From: Streptomyces halstedii
Lineage (GTDB): Bacteria; Actinomycetota; Actinomycetes; Streptomycetales; Streptomycetaceae
Assembly (NCBI GenBank): GCA_000720535.1
Contig: JOAZ01000002.1
Location: 1 to 64,000, forward strand
DNA: 64,000 bases
Direction of reading: 5' to 3'
Part shown: one piece after another, positions 24,731-33,660 of the stretch
Numbering within the stretch: position 1 is the first letter of the stretch
How the letters are laid out: each line of letters begins with the position of its first letter
Notes under the pieces: generated by a model
Told to the model about the DNA's origin: nothing
Database searches by the model: none
Seen by the model: the letters and a program-made list of their open reading frames with translations, nothing else
Position numbers and translations under genes: made by a program

Positions 24731-25132
24731 ATGAACGAGACGATGCAACTCTCCCTGGCCCGCGAGCGCTTCTGTCGGCGGGAGCGCCGGTCGGTGCCCG
24801 TGGTCAGGGAGTTCGCGCGCGAGGCCGTGACGGACTGGGGGTTCGGGGCGCGGCTGGACGACGTACTGCTGTGCGTGAGCGAACTGGCGACCAACGCGCT
24901 GCTGCACGGGGTGCCGCCGGGGCGCGGCTTTCTGGTGCGGCTGCTGCTGGAGGAGGGGGACCTGAAGGTCGAGGTGCATGACAGCGGGGGCGGGGTGCCC
25001 GTTCTGCGCGAGCCCTCCGACGAGTCGGGGCGGGGGCTGTTGCTCGTCGACGCGCTCGCGGACCGGTGGGGCGTGGGCGAGCGGGACCCGGGCAAGGTCG
25101 TCTGGTGCGCCTTCGGGAAGACCGGGCCGTGA
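24731..25132 (+). CDS. RsbW-like ATP-binding protein (HATPase_c_2, anti-sigma family)
   Basis: The 133-residue protein is a stand-alone GHKL ATPase domain. The N box is ELATNALLHG (about 57-66), the G1 box DSGGGVP (about 86-92) and the G2 box GRGLLLVDALADRWG (about 100-114). Such proteins include anti-sigma kinases like RsbW and SpoIIAB, and many Streptomyces paralogues pair with WhiJ-like regulators, as here. It diverges from the XRE gene across 112 bp, which must hold both promoters. Whether it phosphorylates an antagonist or binds a sigma factor is unknown. Confidence 0.85.
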   Translation: MNETMQLSLARERFCRRERRSVPVVREFAREAVTDWGFGARLDDVLLCVSELATNALLHGVPPGRGFLVRLLLEEGDLKVEVHDSGGGVPVLREPSDESGRGLLLVDALADRWGVGERDPGKVVWCAFGKTGP

Positions 25133-25191
25133 ACTGCGGCCGGTGGACGTGGCGGCGGGGTTCGTCCCGTGCCGCGTCCACCGGCTGTGGC

Positions 25192-26361
25192 TCACACCGT
25201 GCGGAGCGCCAGGTAGTCGAGCAGTTCCTCGATCTCGTCCACCGCGTCCGGTGCCAGAGCGACGCCGCGCAGGCAGGCGCGGGCGGCGTCGAGGTGCTGG
25301 TGGGCCTCGGTCAGGGTGGCGGTGCGGCCACCGGCGGCTTCGATGAGGTCCGCCGCCCGAGCCGCGGTGGCGTCGTCGGGCGGGTACGGGGAGGAGAGCA
25401 GGGCGGCGAGTTCGCGTGCCGCCGGCCCTTCGGAGGCGAGCGCGGCGATGACGGGGTACGTCTTCTTGCGCTGCCGCAGGTCGCCGTGGACCGGCTTTCC
25501 GGTTCTGGCGGGGTCGCCCCAGATGCCCAGCAGGTCGTCCACGGCCTGGAAGGCCACGCCGAGGTGGCGCCCGGCCCGGTCCAGCGCCGAGACCGTCCGG
25601 TCGGGTGCCCCGCCGAGCAGGGCGCCGAGCGCGGCCGCGCAGCCGAGGAGCGAACCGGTCTTGTGCTCGGCCATGGTCCGGTAGGCGTCGGTCCGTACGG
25701 CGTCGGGGCCCGTCCAGGGGCGGTCCGCGAAGAGCAGGTCCTCGGCCTGGCCCCGGACCAGGAGGGTCAGTGTCCCGGACAGCCGCAGGACGGCCGCGCC
25801 GCCGCCCGCGCCGGGAGTCTCGGCGAGGGTCTCCATGGCGATGGCCAGCAGGCCGTCCCCGGCGAGCACGGCGGGCCCGGTGCCGTACGCCTTCCACACC
25901 GTCTGGCGCTGCCGCCGGGTCTCGTCGCCGTCCATGATGTCGTCGTGCAGGAGGGAGAAGGCGTGGACGAGTTCGACGGCGACCGCGCCCGGGACCGCGC
26001 TCCGGCCCGGTGCCCCGCTGGCCTCGGCGGCCAGCACGGCGAGGGCCTGGCGTATGCCCTTGCCCTCGGACGCGCCCGGGGCGGGGGTTCCGCCGGTGTC
26101 GCTCCAGCCGAGCGAGAACGCGGCCATCTCGCCGGGCCACGGGTGGAGGCGGCCGACCGCGTCGGCGAGCGCGGGCCGTACCAGGGAGCGGCAGCGGGCC
26201 AAGGACGCGGGCGGCCCGGTGATGGAGGCGGTGGCGTCTGCCGGGGCGGTGGCGTCCCGGGACCCGGACGTCCGGGTGCGGGCCGGTCCGTCGTGCGCGC
26301 CGCCGGTGTCCTCGTGGGTGCCGCCCGTCCCGGTGGTGCGGGTGACGGCGGCGGGGGTCAT
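25192..26361 (-). CDS. Polyprenyl (E-type isoprenyl diphosphate) synthase
   Basis: The 389-residue enzyme has a disordered Thr/Gly/Asp-rich leader (1-50) and a full trans-isoprenyl diphosphate synthase domain. The first Asp-rich motif is HDDIMDGDETRRQ (139-151), the second FQAVDDLLGIWGD (about 270-282), with the TGKP and KKTYP blocks after it. It would condense IPP with allylic diphosphates, probably giving farnesyl or geranylgeranyl diphosphate. Chain length cannot be set without modelling. The start overlaps the stop of the TPR gene (ATGA). No terpene cyclase or encapsulin gene is in view, although disordered leaders of this kind occur in encapsulin cargo enzymes. Confidence 0.9.
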   Translation of the reverse strand: MTPAAVTRTTGTGGTHEDTGGAHDGPARTRTSGSRDATAPADATASITGPPASLARCRSLVRPALADAVGRLHPWPGEMAAFSLGWSDTGGTPAPGASEGKGIRQALAVLAAEASGAPGRSAVPGAVAVELVHAFSLLHDDIMDGDETRRQRQTVWKAYGTGPAVLAGDGLLAIAMETLAETPGAGGGAAVLRLSGTLTLLVRGQAEDLLFADRPWTGPDAVRTDAYRTMAEHKTGSLLGCAAALGALLGGAPDRTVSALDRAGRHLGVAFQAVDDLLGIWGDPARTGKPVHGDLRQRKKTYPVIAALASEGPAARELAALLSSPYPPDDATAARAADLIEAAGGRTATLTEAHQHLDAARACLRGVALAPDAVDEIEELLDYLALRTV

Positions 26362-27479
26362 CGCAGGGCCGCCTCTGTGCCCAGGGACAGCGGTGGGACG
26401 TCCTGCGGTACCGGCCCCACCCCCAGCTCGGTCGCCGCGCGGTCGATCATGTCGTCCGCGTGACGCAGGCCCAGCAGCCCCAGGGCCCGGCGCAGGTCGG
26501 CGAGTTCGGCCACCGTCGCGGCGGGGGCGCGGCCGAGGCGGGCGAGCGCCTTGGCGAGACCGAGCCGGGAGAGCGCGGTCCCCCGTGACTCGTCCATCGC
26601 GCGGAACTCCTCCAGCGCCAGCGCGTAGTTCTCCCGGGCCTCCGCGTACCGCCCGGCCCGGTAGAGGACGTTGCCGCGCATCTTGTGGTTGTAGGCGAGG
26701 GCACTGGACTGCCGCATCTCGCGGCAGGACTCCTCGGCCTCGGAGAGCAGTGCCAGCGCGCGTTCGGTGTCGCCGTCCCGGACGGACAGCACGTCGGCTA
26801 TGCCGCGCAGGGCCCAGGCCCGGCCCCGCCGGTCGTCCGCCCTGCCCGCCGTCTTGGCCGCCTCCTCGAAGAGTGCGAGGGCCTTGTCGTACGAGCCGGT
26901 GTTGCGGTGCATCTGGGCGATGCCCTCCAGCGCCCACACCGTGTGCCGGGCCTCGCCGCGCCTGCGGGCCTCCGCGAGCAGCTTCTCGTGGAGTTCGCCC
27001 ACGGCCTGGTAGTCGCCCTGGATGCGCCCGGTCTCGGCGAGCCCGGCGAGCGAGTAGCCGCGTACGACGATGTCGCCGCCGCGTTCGCCCAGTTCGGCCG
27101 CCAGCCGGAGCAGCCGGTAGGCCAGGGGCAGCGCGCCGCGCTGCCGGGCGAGCGTGCCGCCGCTCCACAGCGCCCAGGCCATGGCGCCGACGTCCCCGGC
27201 GGACCGGGCCGCGCGGTAGCTGGCCTTCCACGCCCGGTCGGCCTCCTCGTTGCGGCCCAGCCGCCGGCAGGCCTCCGCGACGGCGAGCCCACACCGCGCC
27301 ATCTCCGAGCGGTCCCCGGCCGCCTCCGCCGCCCGCAGTTCCTCGATCCCTTTCGCCCGTACCTCGGTGAGCGACGCGTTCACCGAGAGTGAGCCCAGAG
27401 CCCCCTGGTACTCGGGAGCGAACGCCTTGTCCTGCGGCGCTTCTCCCCGAACCGTTTCCTGTTGTGTCACCTGTGTCAT
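26358..27479 (-). CDS. Tetratricopeptide-repeat protein
   Basis: The 373-residue soluble protein consists of about six to seven TPR-like helical pairs between residues 40 and 330. Examples are EMARCGLAVAEACRRLGRNEEADRAW read in two halves, ALEGIAQMHRNTGSYDKALA and MRGNVLYRAGRYAEARENYA. TPR arrays bind other proteins. There is no HTH or enzymatic domain. The stop overlaps the polyprenyl synthase start, so it probably acts with that enzyme. Divergently placed DUF4232 and XRE genes are not part of the unit. The ATG at 27479 is followed by a short Gln/Thr-rich leader. Confidence 0.85.
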   Translation of the reverse strand: MTQVTQQETVRGEAPQDKAFAPEYQGALGSLSVNASLTEVRAKGIEELRAAEAAGDRSEMARCGLAVAEACRRLGRNEEADRAWKASYRAARSAGDVGAMAWALWSGGTLARQRGALPLAYRLLRLAAELGERGGDIVVRGYSLAGLAETGRIQGDYQAVGELHEKLLAEARRRGEARHTVWALEGIAQMHRNTGSYDKALALFEEAAKTAGRADDRRGRAWALRGIADVLSVRDGDTERALALLSEAEESCREMRQSSALAYNHKMRGNVLYRAGRYAEARENYALALEEFRAMDESRGTALSRLGLAKALARLGRAPAATVAELADLRRALGLLGLRHADDMIDRAATELGVGPVPQDVPPLSLGTEAALR

Positions 27480-27633
27480 CCCACCGTGTGCGCGCGTGGT
27501 CGGTCATTCGTGGTCGTTGACGACCGTACGAGGGGGAGGGGGGCGGGCGAATCCCTCTCCGTGCGGGTCGTCGGTCCGTCCCAAGGGCTACATGACGGGG
27601 CGTCATCTCCTCAGTCGGACGTACGGGACGCAC

Positions 27634-27675
27634 GACGGAGCCCCGGTCGGCACCGCTGCCGACCGGGGCTCCGTC
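27634..27675 (-). terminator. Intrinsic terminator behind the DUF4232 lipoprotein gene
   Basis: GACGGAGCCCCGGTCGG and its exact complement form a 17-bp stem with an 8-nt loop. It lies 19 bases beyond the stop codon of the DUF4232 gene and also shields it from upstream TPR-gene promoter activity. Confidence 0.85.
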
Positions 27676-27693
27676 CAGGGGAGTTGGGGGGGC

Positions 27694-28446
27694 TCAGTAC
27701 ATGAGGGCGTCGGCCATGTCGGCCTGCCAGTAGGTGACGGTCAGGGTGCTGTCGACGTACACCTTCTCGGAGAGCGGCACGTTCGCCCCCTGGCCGGTGG
27801 AGCCGGAGAGGTCGCGGCCCTGGAAGTAGACGGTCAGGTTCTTGGTGGAGTAGCCGCCCGTGCCGCTGCCGTCGGCGGAGTTGGTCATGACACCGGCGTA
27901 CGCGGACTCGCCCGGGAAGAGGGTGACGACGGCCTGCGGCTTGCTCTCCTCGTAGACCGGGGGGACGGACTGGGCCTCGCCGAAGCGCACGGCGGGGTAG
28001 CCGTACGCGTTGCAGGACTTCGAGCCGGTGTTCGTCACGGTGAGGAGCATGTGGTTGACGGGACGGGTCACGGGCTTGAGAGTCACCTTGGAGTTGCCGC
28101 CGTGGCAGGCGAGGGTGACGACGCCGCTGTCGGCGCCCTTGCTCGTGTTCGCGGCGGGCTCGGCGTGTGTGGAGCCGGAGCCCTTCTTCGTCTCGGTGGC
28201 CGGAGCGGAATCAGGGGCGGAACCGGCGTCCGGCGAGGTGGTGGAGCCCTTCGCGTCCTTGCCCTGCTCGGCAGGCGCCTTGGCGTCGTTCGCCGGCTGC
28301 GGGGACGGGGCATCACTCACCGGGGCGGGAGTGCCCGCCGCCGAGGAGTCGCCGCCTCCACAGGCGGTCAGCGAGAGCGCGGCCAGCACGGCGGCAGTGG
28401 CGAGGGCGGAGGTGCGGGCGGTGCGGTGGAGGCGAAGGGTGCGCAT
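27694..28446 (-). CDS. DUF4232 domain-containing lipoprotein
   Basis: The 250-residue exported protein has a lipoprotein signal (1-29) with lipobox LTAC. An Ala/Pro/Ser/Lys-rich linker (30-105) and a DUF4232 domain (about 107-250) follow. VTLACHGGNSKVTLKPV, MLLTVTNTGSKSCNAYGYP and the final STLTVTYWQADM are the domain blocks, with a likely disulfide between the two domain Cys. It should be anchored on the outer face of the membrane. The function of DUF4232 is unknown. A terminator lies directly behind it. Confidence 0.85.
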   Translation of the reverse strand: MRTLRLHRTARTSALATAAVLAALSLTACGGGDSSAAGTPAPVSDAPSPQPANDAKAPAEQGKDAKGSTTSPDAGSAPDSAPATETKKGSGSTHAEPAANTSKGADSGVVTLACHGGNSKVTLKPVTRPVNHMLLTVTNTGSKSCNAYGYPAVRFGEAQSVPPVYEESKPQAVVTLFPGESAYAGVMTNSADGSGTGGYSTKNLTVYFQGRDLSGSTGQGANVPLSEKVYVDSTLTVTYWQADMADALMY

Positions 28447-28543
28447 GAGGTGGTTCTCCCCGTTCAGATGGTGTTCGTGAGGTCACCGGGGCGCCGTTTG
28501 GCGCGCCGGGGTCTTGCCGGATGTACTGGGTGGTGACGCGTGG

Positions 28544-28642
28544 TCAAAGGCGCCACAGGAGTGTGAGGAGCGTCGCCGTGGAGGCGATCAGCACACCTGC
28601 GGCGATCACGTCCGTCAGGATCGGGTCGAAGCGGGTACGCAC
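28544..28642 (-). CDS. Candidate 32-residue single-span membrane protein
   Basis: The reading frame from GTG at 28642 encodes 32 residues: MRTRFDPILTDVI, then a hydrophobic span AAGVLIASTATLLTLLW, then RL. A strong GAGGAG lies five bases before the GTG, which makes this a better start than most in the region. The size is below usual gene-calling limits. It is read the same way as the DUF4232 lipoprotein gene 97 bases downstream and divergently from the membrane-anchored HTH regulator. I recognise no family. Basic N-terminus and one membrane helix suggest a small regulatory or accessory membrane peptide. Confidence 0.5.
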   Translation of the reverse strand: MRTRFDPILTDVIAAGVLIASTATLLTLLWRL

Positions 28643-28828
28643 GGCGTCTCCTCGGTGGGACGGTGTGGTGCTCGGTGGTGTGTCCACATCCTGTGCGGGT
28701 CCCGGACCGGTTGGCAACGACCGCCGGGCGGCACGGGACGCGGGAACGGTGGAACACCCTCTGACCTGGGGGAACAATGCCTCCCTGGAACGCCGTTCCG
28801 GGACGGAACAGAGGGAGATACGGTCGGG

Positions 28829-30325
28829 GTGGGTACGGAGATCCAGGACTTCGCGGCGGAGTTGAGCGGGCTCAAGGAGCGGTCGGGGCTGAGCTACGGG
28901 ATGCTCGCCCGGAAGCTCCACATGAGCACGTCGACGGTCCACCGCTACTGCAACGGCGACGCCGTTCCCCATGACTACGCGCCGGTCGAGCGGTTCGCGC
29001 GGGTGTGCGGGGCCTCGGGCGAGGAACTGGTCGCGCTGCACCGGAAGTGGATCCTCGCCGACGAGGCGAAGCGACGGGGGGCGCGGAAGCCGGAGGCGGG
29101 GGCGGCGGGCCAACCTGCGGCCGGGGCCGGGGCTGCGGCCGAGCCCGAGGCCGGGACCGGTTCCGGTGCTGGGTCCGGGGCCGGGGCTGCGGCCGACCTG
29201 GCGACGGAGGCCGGGTCTGTGGCCGGCCCCGCGACGGAGGCCGGTCCCGCGCTTGCGGCCGACTCCGCGCCCGAGGCTGTGGCCGACCGCGCGCCGGAGG
29301 CCGACCCCGACGCCGAGTCCGCCGCCCCCGGGGTCGTGACGGCCGGGGACGTGACGCCTGAGAGCCGTGCCGTCACGGCGGCGCCGCCGGGGCCCCGGCG
29401 GCGGTGGTCCGGGCGGACCCGGGTGCTGCTCGCCGCCGCGGCGGTCGTGGCGCTCACCGTGCCCGCCGCCGTGGCCGTGCACGGCCTCACCCAGGAGGAC
29501 CCGGCCGACGAGGCGCGCCCCCGGACGACCGTCGCCGCCACCCTCGTCGCGCCGGACACGAGCACCGGCCCGAGCGCCGGCGTCTCCCCGTCGCCCGACC
29601 GGACGTCCGGCTCACCGGTCCCGGCGGACAGCGAGTCCGCCGGGCCCTCCCCGTCACCCGGCAGGACCGCCGGGCAGGCCGGGGGAGGCGAGGCGAAGAA
29701 CGGGGGCGTCCCCGTGCACGCCACCATCAGCTCCTACAATTGGGAGGCCCCCTGCGGGCAGTACTACCTGCTCGACCAGGGGCCCGACGACGTACCGCCG
29801 CCGCCTTCGCCCCAGAGCACGCGAGACTGGGCGAGGCGCCTGAAAGCGGTGGACGGGGGTGCCATGAAGCTGGCGGTCACCGTCCAGGGCACCTCGCGTG
29901 AGGCGGTCGTGCTCGGCGCGATGCATGTGCGGGTGCTGGCGCGTGAACCGGCGCTCGCCTGGTCCGCGTATTCCATGGGGGAGGGCTGCGGGAGCGGGAT
30001 CACACCCCAGTCCTTCGACGTGGACCTGGACGACGGGCAGCCGCGCCCCGCACCGGTGGCGGGGCAGCAGGGAGACTCCGTGGTCCCCGCGAAGGACTTC
30101 CCGTACCAGGTGAGCTCCACCGACGTGGAGGTGTTCCACCTCGACGCGCACGTGGAGGGGCACGACGTCACCTGGTACCTGGAGCTGGAGTGGACCAGCG
30201 GCGGGCGGAGCGGGGTCCTGCGCATCGACGACCGGGGCGAGCCGTTCCGGACGAGCAGCATCGCCGCGCGGCCCGAGTACCTCTACCGCCCCGACATCGC
30301 CCAGTGGGTGAACCCGGAGAGCTGA
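28829..30325 (+). CDS. Membrane-anchored XRE-type HTH protein with extracytoplasmic domain
   Basis: The 498-residue protein starts with an XRE helix-turn-helix (about 5-65: SGLSYGMLARKLHMSTSTVH, VERFARVCGASGEELVALH). A long Ala/Glu/Gly repeat-like linker (about 85-185) leads to one membrane span at about 197-219 (RVLLAAAAVVALTVPAAVAV). The outer part has a Thr/Pro/Ser-rich stalk and a folded C-terminal domain (about 295-498) with two Cys (APCGQYY and GEGCGSG) that could pair. This layout suggests a one-piece sensor that links an outside signal to DNA. The GTG at 28829 follows GAGGGAG, and frames upstream lack support. The target is unknown. Confidence 0.8.
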   Translation: MGTEIQDFAAELSGLKERSGLSYGMLARKLHMSTSTVHRYCNGDAVPHDYAPVERFARVCGASGEELVALHRKWILADEAKRRGARKPEAGAAGQPAAGAGAAAEPEAGTGSGAGSGAGAAADLATEAGSVAGPATEAGPALAADSAPEAVADRAPEADPDAESAAPGVVTAGDVTPESRAVTAAPPGPRRRWSGRTRVLLAAAAVVALTVPAAVAVHGLTQEDPADEARPRTTVAATLVAPDTSTGPSAGVSPSPDRTSGSPVPADSESAGPSPSPGRTAGQAGGGEAKNGGVPVHATISSYNWEAPCGQYYLLDQGPDDVPPPPSPQSTRDWARRLKAVDGGAMKLAVTVQGTSREAVVLGAMHVRVLAREPALAWSAYSMGEGCGSGITPQSFDVDLDDGQPRPAPVAGQQGDSVVPAKDFPYQVSSTDVEVFHLDAHVEGHDVTWYLELEWTSGGRSGVLRIDDRGEPFRTSSIAARPEYLYRPDIAQWVNPES

Positions 30326-30414
30326 CCGGCCGCGAGCGGGGTACGAGGAGTTCCGGAGCACAGGGGACCGGGAAGCGCCGGTCCCGTCCGGCATCGGCCC
30401 GAGCAGGTGAGAGA

Positions 30415-31737
30415 TTGTCCAGTCCCACAGACGAGAGACCGGTGGACGACGAGGCGCCCGGCACACCGGACGCCCCGGAGACGCCCGGCATACCGGAGGC
30501 GTCCGGCATACCGGAGGCGCCCGACACCCCGGAGGCGTCCGGCATACCGGAGGCGCCCGACACCCCGGAGGCGGCCGTCCACGCGGAGCGCACCCTGCGC
30601 CTGCGGCGGCGGCTCGAACGCCTCATCGGGATCGCGGCGACCGAGGGCAACGCGCTGCTCCCGCTCCGCAACGGGGACGAGATCTTCGCCGCGATGCTCG
30701 ACGCCGTCCGGGCCGCGGAGCACACCGTGGACATGATGACGTTCGTGTACTGGCGGGGAGCGATAGCCCGCGACTTCGCGGAGGCCCTGTCGGAGCGGGC
30801 CCGTGCCGGGGTGCGGGTGCGGCTGCTGCTGGACGGGTTCGGCAGCCGGCTCATCGAGAAGGACCAGCTGGCGATGATGGAGGCGGCCGGGGTGCAGGTG
30901 GCCTGGTTCCGCAAGCCGCTGTACCTGTCGCCCCTCAAGCAGAACCACCGCTGCCACCGCAAGGTCCTCATCACCGACGAGCGGACGGCGTTCACCGGCG
31001 GGGTGGGCATCGCCGAGGAGTGGTGCGGCGACGCCCGCGACGAGCACGAGTGGCGCGACACCCATGTGCGGGTGCGAGGTCCGGCGGTGGACGGCCTCGC
31101 CGCCGCGTTCGCGCAGAACTGGGCCGAGTGCCATACGGAGTTGTTCGACGCGCGCGACCGGTTCGTCGCCCTCGAACCGGAGGGCGACGCGATCGTGCAG
31201 GTGGTGCGCGGCTCGGCCAGTTTCGGCTGGCAGGACATGCAGACCCTGCTCCGGGTCGTGCTGGAGTCCGCCGAGGAACGGGTACGGCTGACCACCGCCT
31301 ACTTCGCGCCCGACGTGTACTTCGTCGGGCTGCTCTGCGCCGCCGCCCGGCGCGGTGTGGCCGTCGAGATCATGCTGCCGGGCCCGCACACCGACAAGCG
31401 GGTCTGCCAGTTGGCGGGGCAGCACCACTACGAGGACCTCCTCGCCTGCGGTGTGCGGATCCACCAGTACCAGCCGACGATGATGCACACCAAGACGCTC
31501 ACGGTGGACCGCGTCGCCGCGCTGATCGGTTCGACCAACTTCAACCGCCGCTCCCTCGACCACGACGAGGAAGTGATGCTCGCGGTGCTGGACCCGGCGT
31601 TCACCGCGACCCTGGACGGGCACTTCGAGGAGGACCGGGCCCGGAGCGAGCAGATCGACGGCGCCCGGTGGCGGCGCCGCTCGCCGGTGCAGCGGATGCG
31701 TGAGGCCGCCGTCCAGCCGATCCGCCGCTGGCTGTGA
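30415..31737 (+). CDS. Phospholipase D-like protein (cardiolipin synthase family)
   Basis: The 440-residue protein has two HKD half-sites: HRKVLITDERTAFTGG (about 181-196) and HTKTLTVDRVAALIGSTNFN (about 357-376). Both halves are complete, so phosphatidyl transfer or hydrolysis is likely, as in cardiolipin synthases of the Cls type. No N-terminal membrane helices are present, unlike classical ClsA. The leader (1-60) is a Pro/Glu/Ala region built from a 12-residue repeat (ASGIPEAPDTPE, twice). The TTG start at 30415 follows AGGTGAG, and a longer frame upstream overlaps the previous gene. It converges on argS with a terminator between them. Confidence 0.85.
   Translation: MSSPTDERPVDDEAPGTPDAPETPGIPEASGIPEAPDTPEASGIPEAPDTPEAAVHAERTLRLRRRLERLIGIAATEGNALLPLRNGDEIFAAMLDAVRAAEHTVDMMTFVYWRGAIARDFAEALSERARAGVRVRLLLDGFGSRLIEKDQLAMMEAAGVQVAWFRKPLYLSPLKQNHRCHRKVLITDERTAFTGGVGIAEEWCGDARDEHEWRDTHVRVRGPAVDGLAAAFAQNWAECHTELFDARDRFVALEPEGDAIVQVVRGSASFGWQDMQTLLRVVLESAEERVRLTTAYFAPDVYFVGLLCAAARRGVAVEIMLPGPHTDKRVCQLAGQHHYEDLLACGVRIHQYQPTMMHTKTLTVDRVAALIGSTNFNRRSLDHDEEVMLAVLDPAFTATLDGHFEEDRARSEQIDGARWRRRSPVQRMREAAVQPIRRWL
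30495..30566. repeat. 36-bp perfect tandem repeat inside the PLD gene
   Basis: Two identical 36-bp units (30495-30530 and 30531-30566) encode the repeated ASGIPEAPDTPE-type leader. Partial copies flank both ends. Because the unit is a multiple of three, copy-number change would keep the frame. Confidence 0.95.
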
Positions 31738-31777
31738 CGGGCGGCGGCGGGGCCCCGGAGCGGGCGCCACGACACGG

Positions 31778-31813
31778 CCGAGGCCCCCGGCACGGTGGTG
31801 CCGGGGGCCTCGG
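31778..31813. terminator. Bidirectional terminator between PLD gene and argS
   Basis: CCGAGGCCCCCGGCAC and its exact complement make a 16-bp stem with a 4-nt loop, 40 bases from one stop codon and 12 bases from the other. Confidence 0.85.
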
Positions 31814-31824
31814 GACGGTCCGGG

Positions 31825-33594
31825 TCAGAGACGCTCGGGCGTCCGGATGCCGAGCAGCCGCATGCCCTGGTGCAGGGTGCGGGCCGTGAGCTCGACCAGG
31901 AACAGCCGGTTCTCCACGACCGCGGCCGGGTTGTCGTCGCTGAGCACCTGGCACTGGTCGTAGAACGTGGTCAGGTGCGAGGCCAGCTGGTAGAGGTACG
32001 CGGCCAGCTTGTGCGGCTCGTACCCCTCGGCCACCTCGGCCAGGACCGCGCCGAACTGGTCCAGGTGCAGGCCGAGGGCCCGCTCGGCCGGGGCCAGCTC
32101 CAGCTCCGGGTGCGCGACCGGCCTGGCCTCGCCCGCCTTGCGCAGGATGGACCGGATACGGGCGTAGGCGTACTGGAGGTAGACCGAGGTGTCGCCGTTC
32201 AGCGACACCATCTGGTCCAGGTCGAACTTGTAGTCCCGCACCGCCGAGGTCGACAGGTCCGCGTACTTCACGGCGCCGACGCCGACGTACCGGCCGTTCT
32301 CGACGATCTCGTCCTCGGTCAGGCCCACCTTCTCGGCCTTCTCGCGCACCACCGCGGTGGCCCGCTCGACGGCCTCGTCCAGCAGGTCCTCCAGCCGGAC
32401 CGTGACGCCCTCACGGGTCTTGAACGGCTTGCCGTCCTTGCCCAGGACCGTGCCGAAGGCCAGCTGGTGGGCCGTGACGTCGTCGTTGAGCCAGCCGGCC
32501 CGCCGGGCCGTCTCGAAGACCATCTTGAAGTGGAGGGACTGCCGGGCGTCCACCACGTACAACAGGGTGTCGGCCTTGAGGTTCTGCACCCGGTCGCGGA
32601 TCGCGGAGAGGTCGGTGGCCGCGTAGCCGTAGCCGCCGTTGGTCTTCTTGACGATCAGCGGGACCTGGTTGCCGTCGGGGCCCTTCACGTCGTCGAAGAA
32701 CACGCACAGCGCACCCTCGGAGCGGACGGCGACGCCCGTCTCCTCCAGGATCCGGCAGGTCTCCTCCAGCATGTCGTTGTACCCGGACTCACCGACGATG
32801 TCGGGGTCGTGGATCTCCATGTCGAGCTTGTCGAAGACCGAGTAGAAGTAGATCTTCGACTCGTCCACGAAGCCCTGCCAGAGCGCCAGCGTCTCCGGGT
32901 CGCCCGCCTGGAGGGCGACCACCCGGTCCCGGGCGCGCGCCTTGAACTCCTCGTCGGAGTCGAACAGCACCCGCGAGGCCTTGTAGACGCGGTTCAGCGA
33001 CGACATGGCCGCCTCGCCGTCCGCCTCGCCACCCTCGTGGCCCAGCTCGCCCGGGTGCTCGAACAGATACTGGATGAGCATGCCGAACTGGGTGCCCCAG
33101 TCGCCGATGTGGTGGCGCCGGACCACCGTCTCCCCGGTGAATTCGAGGATCTGGACCATCGCGTCACCGATGACCGCCGAGCGCAGGTGGCCGACGTGCA
33201 TCTCCTTGGCGACGTTCGGCTGGGCGTAGTCGATCACGGTGGTGCCCGCGTCGGCGGCCACCGGGACGCCGAGCCGGTCTCCGTCGGCGGCGCGCGCGGC
33301 CAGCGTCTCGGTGATCGCCCGGTCGGTGAGCGTGATGTTGAGGAAGCCGGGGCCGGAGACCTCGATGTCCTTGATCAGCTGACCCGCCGGGAGGGCGTCC
33401 GTGACCTTGCCCGCCAGCTCACGCGGATTGCCCTTGAGCTTCTTGGCGAGGGCGAGGATGCCGTTGGCCTGGAAGTCGGCCCGGTCGCTTCGGCGCAGCA
33501 GCGGGTCCGCGGTGCCGGCCTCGGGCAGTGCTGCCGTCAGGGCGTCCGCCAGCTGCTGCTGGAGCGTGGAAGCGAGGGAAGGGACCGAGGCCAT
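31825..33594 (-). CDS. argS: Arginyl-tRNA synthetase
   Basis: The 589-residue class I synthetase charges tRNA-Arg. The N-terminal Add-1 domain (1-105) is followed by the HIGH-type motif [18 protein letters not shown] (about 133-150). The catalytic core includes [12 protein letters not shown] and a KMSKS-type loop reduced to [12 protein letters not shown] (about 391-402), as in many ArgRS. The anticodon-binding helices end with LGIRTPERL. The length is normal. The ATG at 33594 gives [19 protein letters not shown]. It is divergent from lysS across 202 bp that contain two DnaA-box-like sites. Confidence 0.97.
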   Translation of the reverse strand: MASVPSLASTLQQQLADALTAALPEAGTADPLLRRSDRADFQANGILALAKKLKGNPRELAGKVTDALPAGQLIKDIEVSGPGFLNITLTDRAITETLAARAADGDRLGVPVAADAGTTVIDYAQPNVAKEMHVGHLRSAVIGDAMVQILEFTGETVVRRHHIGDWGTQFGMLIQYLFEHPGELGHEGGEADGEAAMSSLNRVYKASRVLFDSDEEFKARARDRVVALQAGDPETLALWQGFVDESKIYFYSVFDKLDMEIHDPDIVGESGYNDMLEETCRILEETGVAVRSEGALCVFFDDVKGPDGNQVPLIVKKTNGGYGYAATDLSAIRDRVQNLKADTLLYVVDARQSLHFKMVFETARRAGWLNDDVTAHQLAFGTVLGKDGKPFKTREGVTVRLEDLLDEAVERATAVVREKAEKVGLTEDEIVENGRYVGVGAVKYADLSTSAVRDYKFDLDQMVSLNGDTSVYLQYAYARIRSILRKAGEARPVAHPELELAPAERALGLHLDQFGAVLAEVAEGYEPHKLAAYLYQLASHLTTFYDQCQVLSDDNPAAVVENRLFLVELTARTLHQGMRLLGIRTPERL

Positions 33595-33660
33595 GAGCCG
33601 GCTGCCGTTTCGGTAGGGGATGAGGGATCGTTCCCAGTATCCCACGCGGTGTAAAGCGTT

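Noticed and set aside
25192-26361. Polyprenyl synthase as cargo of a family 2 encapsulin
   Set aside because: A disordered leader is present, but no shell-protein gene is in the window and the partner gene is a TPR protein.
25192-27633. A continuous 813-codon minus-strand frame spanning the polyprenyl synthase and the TPR gene
   Set aside because: The upstream half lies in a different frame from the clear TPR protein and is Arg/Gly-rich nonsense. The real synthase begins at the ATG overlapping the TPR stop.
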